Assembly (NCBI GenBank): GCA_013365325.1
Contig: JABVXV010000289.1
Coordinates: 16,475 to 80,474, forward strand
Origin: Dipetalonema caudispina
Taxonomy: Eukaryota; Nematoda; Chromadorea; Rhabditida; Onchocercidae
Direction: 5' to 3'
DNA length: 64,000 bases
The position numbers and the translations under genes were made by a program. Of the stretch, positions 60,901-64,000 are shown in pieces. The notes under the pieces are model-generated. The model was not told the DNA's origin and did no database searches. It saw nothing but the letters and a program-made list of their open reading frames with translations. Within the stretch, counting starts at the first letter, position 1. The number at the start of each line of letters is the position of its first letter.

Positions 60901-63834
60901 ATTTATTAGTAATACTCATAAATCAATCAAAATGGTACTTCTTTTAAGGATTATTTATAATTTTTCATTAATAATACTCAATATAATGTAGCAAATATTA
61001 GCATATTATTATTGATAATGGCTATTACCACGCTTATCTTTTCCTTTTTATGCTTATAATGTAAAGTAATTTAAAAAAATTTTTTTTTTTAATAAGAAGA
61101 TGAGGGTAAAAAAGTGCAACTAAAATGTTATAATTATTTTTCATCAATCTTTTCATCTCAACGATCCGTCATGTCAAATTTTCATTTGCCGATATCTACA
61201 TGGAAGCTTACTTATCTATAAATACTTTCTTTTGCAACAAAAAATTCGCTGCTAATGAATTCCGTAATTATAAATGATTTCTTTTTCTTGGTGAAAATAT
61301 TAAAATATGAAAATTTTTCTCTTACATTGTATTTAACTTCAAATTCGAACATCATAACATCGATTTCATTTCTATTTTGCAAAAAAAAGAAAAAAAAAAC
61401 AATAAAGAAAAGGATTATATTATATCAATTAATTTTAATTTCCGAAATTTCTTCTTTGTTGCATAAATTCAATCCTGATCATTTAATTAGTTTTTTTTTT
61501 ATTGGCGTTGTTTTTTTTTCCTCATTTTTCCACCCGTAACTTCATTTAATTTAAATTAGATTTTTTATTGCTTCTCATAGATATACTTTTTGCATTTGTT
61601 GGAATAAATCTCAATGATTGTCAAAATAACAATCATTTCGATGATCACATTTTTGTTGAAACTTTTACTATTGCTATATGATGTTGGTTCAGATGAATTA
61701 CTGAATGTTTTTTTTTAGACAATTATGTGAAATATAAAATGAGCCTAAGACAGGTACATTTATATATTTCTCATCAAAAATCATTAAACTTCCAATAAAA
61801 TTGATGAATTATGAATGTACCATTCTGTCACATATCATCAACATATTGAATGAAAATGATTTTTATAAATTAGAATTTCATAAACTATTCAACGATTATA
61901 TAAATGTTGCTGATGTATGAACTATGATAATTATCATTCAAAAGTTTATCATAAATATAACAGATGAATTGAATTCTATCATTAGATAACAAAATAGATT
62001 GTAAAGTAATTTATTGTTGAGATGAGAAACAATAAATTGGAATTAAACAGTTACAGTTTATTTTATTTTAATGTAATATAACTTATCCAAGAGTAAATTT
62101 AGATTTTGCAACGAAAAATATTATGTTGCTTTCGGAATTGTATTAAATTAGAAATTAACCTTTAAGATTAATATGGCTAATATGTTACTTAAGACATTTA
62201 GCAATATCACAAGCAATGTATTAAGTAAAGAAATTTTTCTAAAATTAAATGAATATGGAAGAGAGAGAATTAAATTCTATCACAATTTTCATTGATGTTT
62301 ACGGGGAAAATATACCTCATTTATTTATTGCAATAGATTGATTAGAAATGACATTGTAGAATAAATATTGGATTTTTTCTTTTTTTTTTTTTTTCAAGCA
62401 ACAAAGACCAGTTAATGATGTTTTGTTTATCAGCCAACTAATTAGCTTAAGGGAAAATTTTCATTTTGAGTTTTCTCACTTTTACATTCTATAATTTTTG
62501 CTTTTATTTAGTTTTTTTTTTTTAAAATGATATCATTTATTACTGTTATTACTTTATATCTTTTAACCAATATTTTTAAAAAAATTTATTACTATTATTA
62601 CTTCATATCTTTTAATCGTTTAACGAAAAAAAAAGCAAACAATGCATGCATTATAAATTCAACAGAATTATCAATCAATTTCCAATTCACCGATCGTTAT
62701 CAATATTTAATGAATTGAAATAAACAGGTAAATTAACTTTTTTAAATTATCAAACTAATAGCACTTCTGAACATTTAATTACGAATTTTCCCCAATTTTT
62801 TTCCTTTTTTTTTTTTGGAAAATCATTCGTTGGAAAAATTCCATTTCATCATCGATTCCATAGCATACTGAAAAAAAAAACAATATTGACTTTCATTTTT
62901 TTCGATACATTTTCATTTTGCTGTTAATCTATTGGATGTTCCATAAATCCAAAATCTGCTCATGCAACAAACAAATATTGCGAAAGATTTATATATTTGA
63001 TATTTTGTAGTTTACTGATTGCTCATTGGAAATTTCTATTATTTCAACATTTTACACTCACTTAAACGTCAATATATACGTACGTATCTGTGTGATTGGA
63101 TGAATGTATATGTTTGTACTTCCTCATAATTGTTAAAACTTAAGATATATTTATGTATATGATTAATCTATTTCATTAACTATTCGCAAGAAGATTTACG
63201 AATGCAAAGGAATTGTTAACGTCGAAAAAAAATAAGACAAGAATTCCATTGTATTTTTTAAATTCAGGAAATTAATCGATAATTCATTTCTTTTTAGATC
63301 ATAAAATATGATGGGGAAAATTCATTAGTTGTACGAAGGATTACTAAGTAAAAATCATTAAATTGGTTATCGTTCAACGGTTAGAGATCGTTGAACATTT
63401 AGCAAAATTTCGCTTATGTTAATAGTATCTGCTTGCATCCGATCATTTGTGAAATAGTTGTTCGGTTCAATCGTATTATTTTACTTTTTTTTTTTTAGAA
63501 GAAAAGCTTATAGCAAACATTTTTAGCTTTAAAACTTCATCTCTGTTTTAACACTTTTTTTTTTTTTTTTTTTTGTTAATTAAAAGTAGCTGCTTGGAAC
63601 GAGTTTTAATAATCGCTAACATTTACATAATAATTTTATTGCTATCCATTACACTCATCAATTTATCATTTTTATTTGGTGTGGAATTAATAGAAATTAG
63701 AAATTAGAAATTTTAGTTATAAATGTAAATCATGTAAAACTTGTTGCTCAAATGAACTTTTGTGTCACCGAGTGTTTTTTCAAATACAAATGAAGATCAA
63801 TTAACAAGCAACTTCGTTATCCACTTGTTCTTAA

Positions 63835-63862
63835 CTATTATCATTATCATTATCATTATCAT
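63835..63862. repeat. (TTATCA)n hexamer repeat
   Basis: About four copies of the hexamer TTATCA, directly before the large AAT microsatellite at the window end. Confidence 0.85.
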
Positions 63863-63881
63863 CGTCCGAAGCATTATCCAT

Positions 63882-64000
<119 letters not shown>

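Overview
The window looks like a piece of a nematode nuclear genome, most likely a clade III (filarial-type) species. It is very AT-rich. Protein-coding exons of about 50-300 bp are joined by GT-AG introns mostly of 50-600 bp, which is longer than typical C. elegans introns. The encoded proteins are animal-specific or nematode-conserved. I typed no species marker, so the genus is an inference. Exon borders below were read by eye from splice sites plus reading-frame continuity, not from transcripts.

Left third (1-21.84 kb, minus strand): the first 54 exons of rpm-1 / MYCBP2 / highwire, the giant PHR-family E3 ubiquitin ligase of synapse and axon biology. All 54 exons join in phase to 2,736 codons, covering the N-terminal region, the RCC1-like domain, two PHR domains, the filamin-like and SH3-like region and the start of the Cys/His-rich linker. 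The RING end lies off the left edge. Two of its introns appear to be GC-AG.

21.9-27.35 kb: non-coding, with homopolymer tracts and TGTA / CATGCATA microsatellites.

Middle (27.35-38.03 kb): a cluster of small housekeeping genes. A BORCS6 (lyspersin)-like BORC subunit gene is on the plus strand. On the minus strand, from left to right, are mitochondrial uL14m (MRPL14, 5' exon not found), a DUF5522 / C1orf53-like cysteine-motif protein, a small unrecognised 86-residue candidate, the signal recognition particle receptor beta subunit (SRPRB) and mitochondrial bL33m (MRPL33). Two mitoribosomal genes, an ER-targeting GTPase and a lysosome-positioning subunit share the block. I see no direct evidence that the minus-strand set is an operon.

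38.96-53 kb (possibly to 54.5 kb), minus strand: che-12 / TOGARAM1 (crescerin), a ciliary TOG-array microtubule regulator, with 27 exons joining in phase to about 1,345 residues. Its 5' end is broken by a 100-N gap flanked by an exact 121-bp duplication, which looks like an unmerged contig overlap.

53.2-64 kb: AT-rich sequence with no supportable gene, ending in a long AAT microsatellite that runs to the window edge.

I found no transposon, CRISPR array, tRNA, rRNA or bacterial insert, and no convincing new biological system. The best leads are the GC-AG intron pair, the altered NKxD motif in SRPRB, the unrecognised small gene, the assembly artefact and the candidate remote first exon of che-12.
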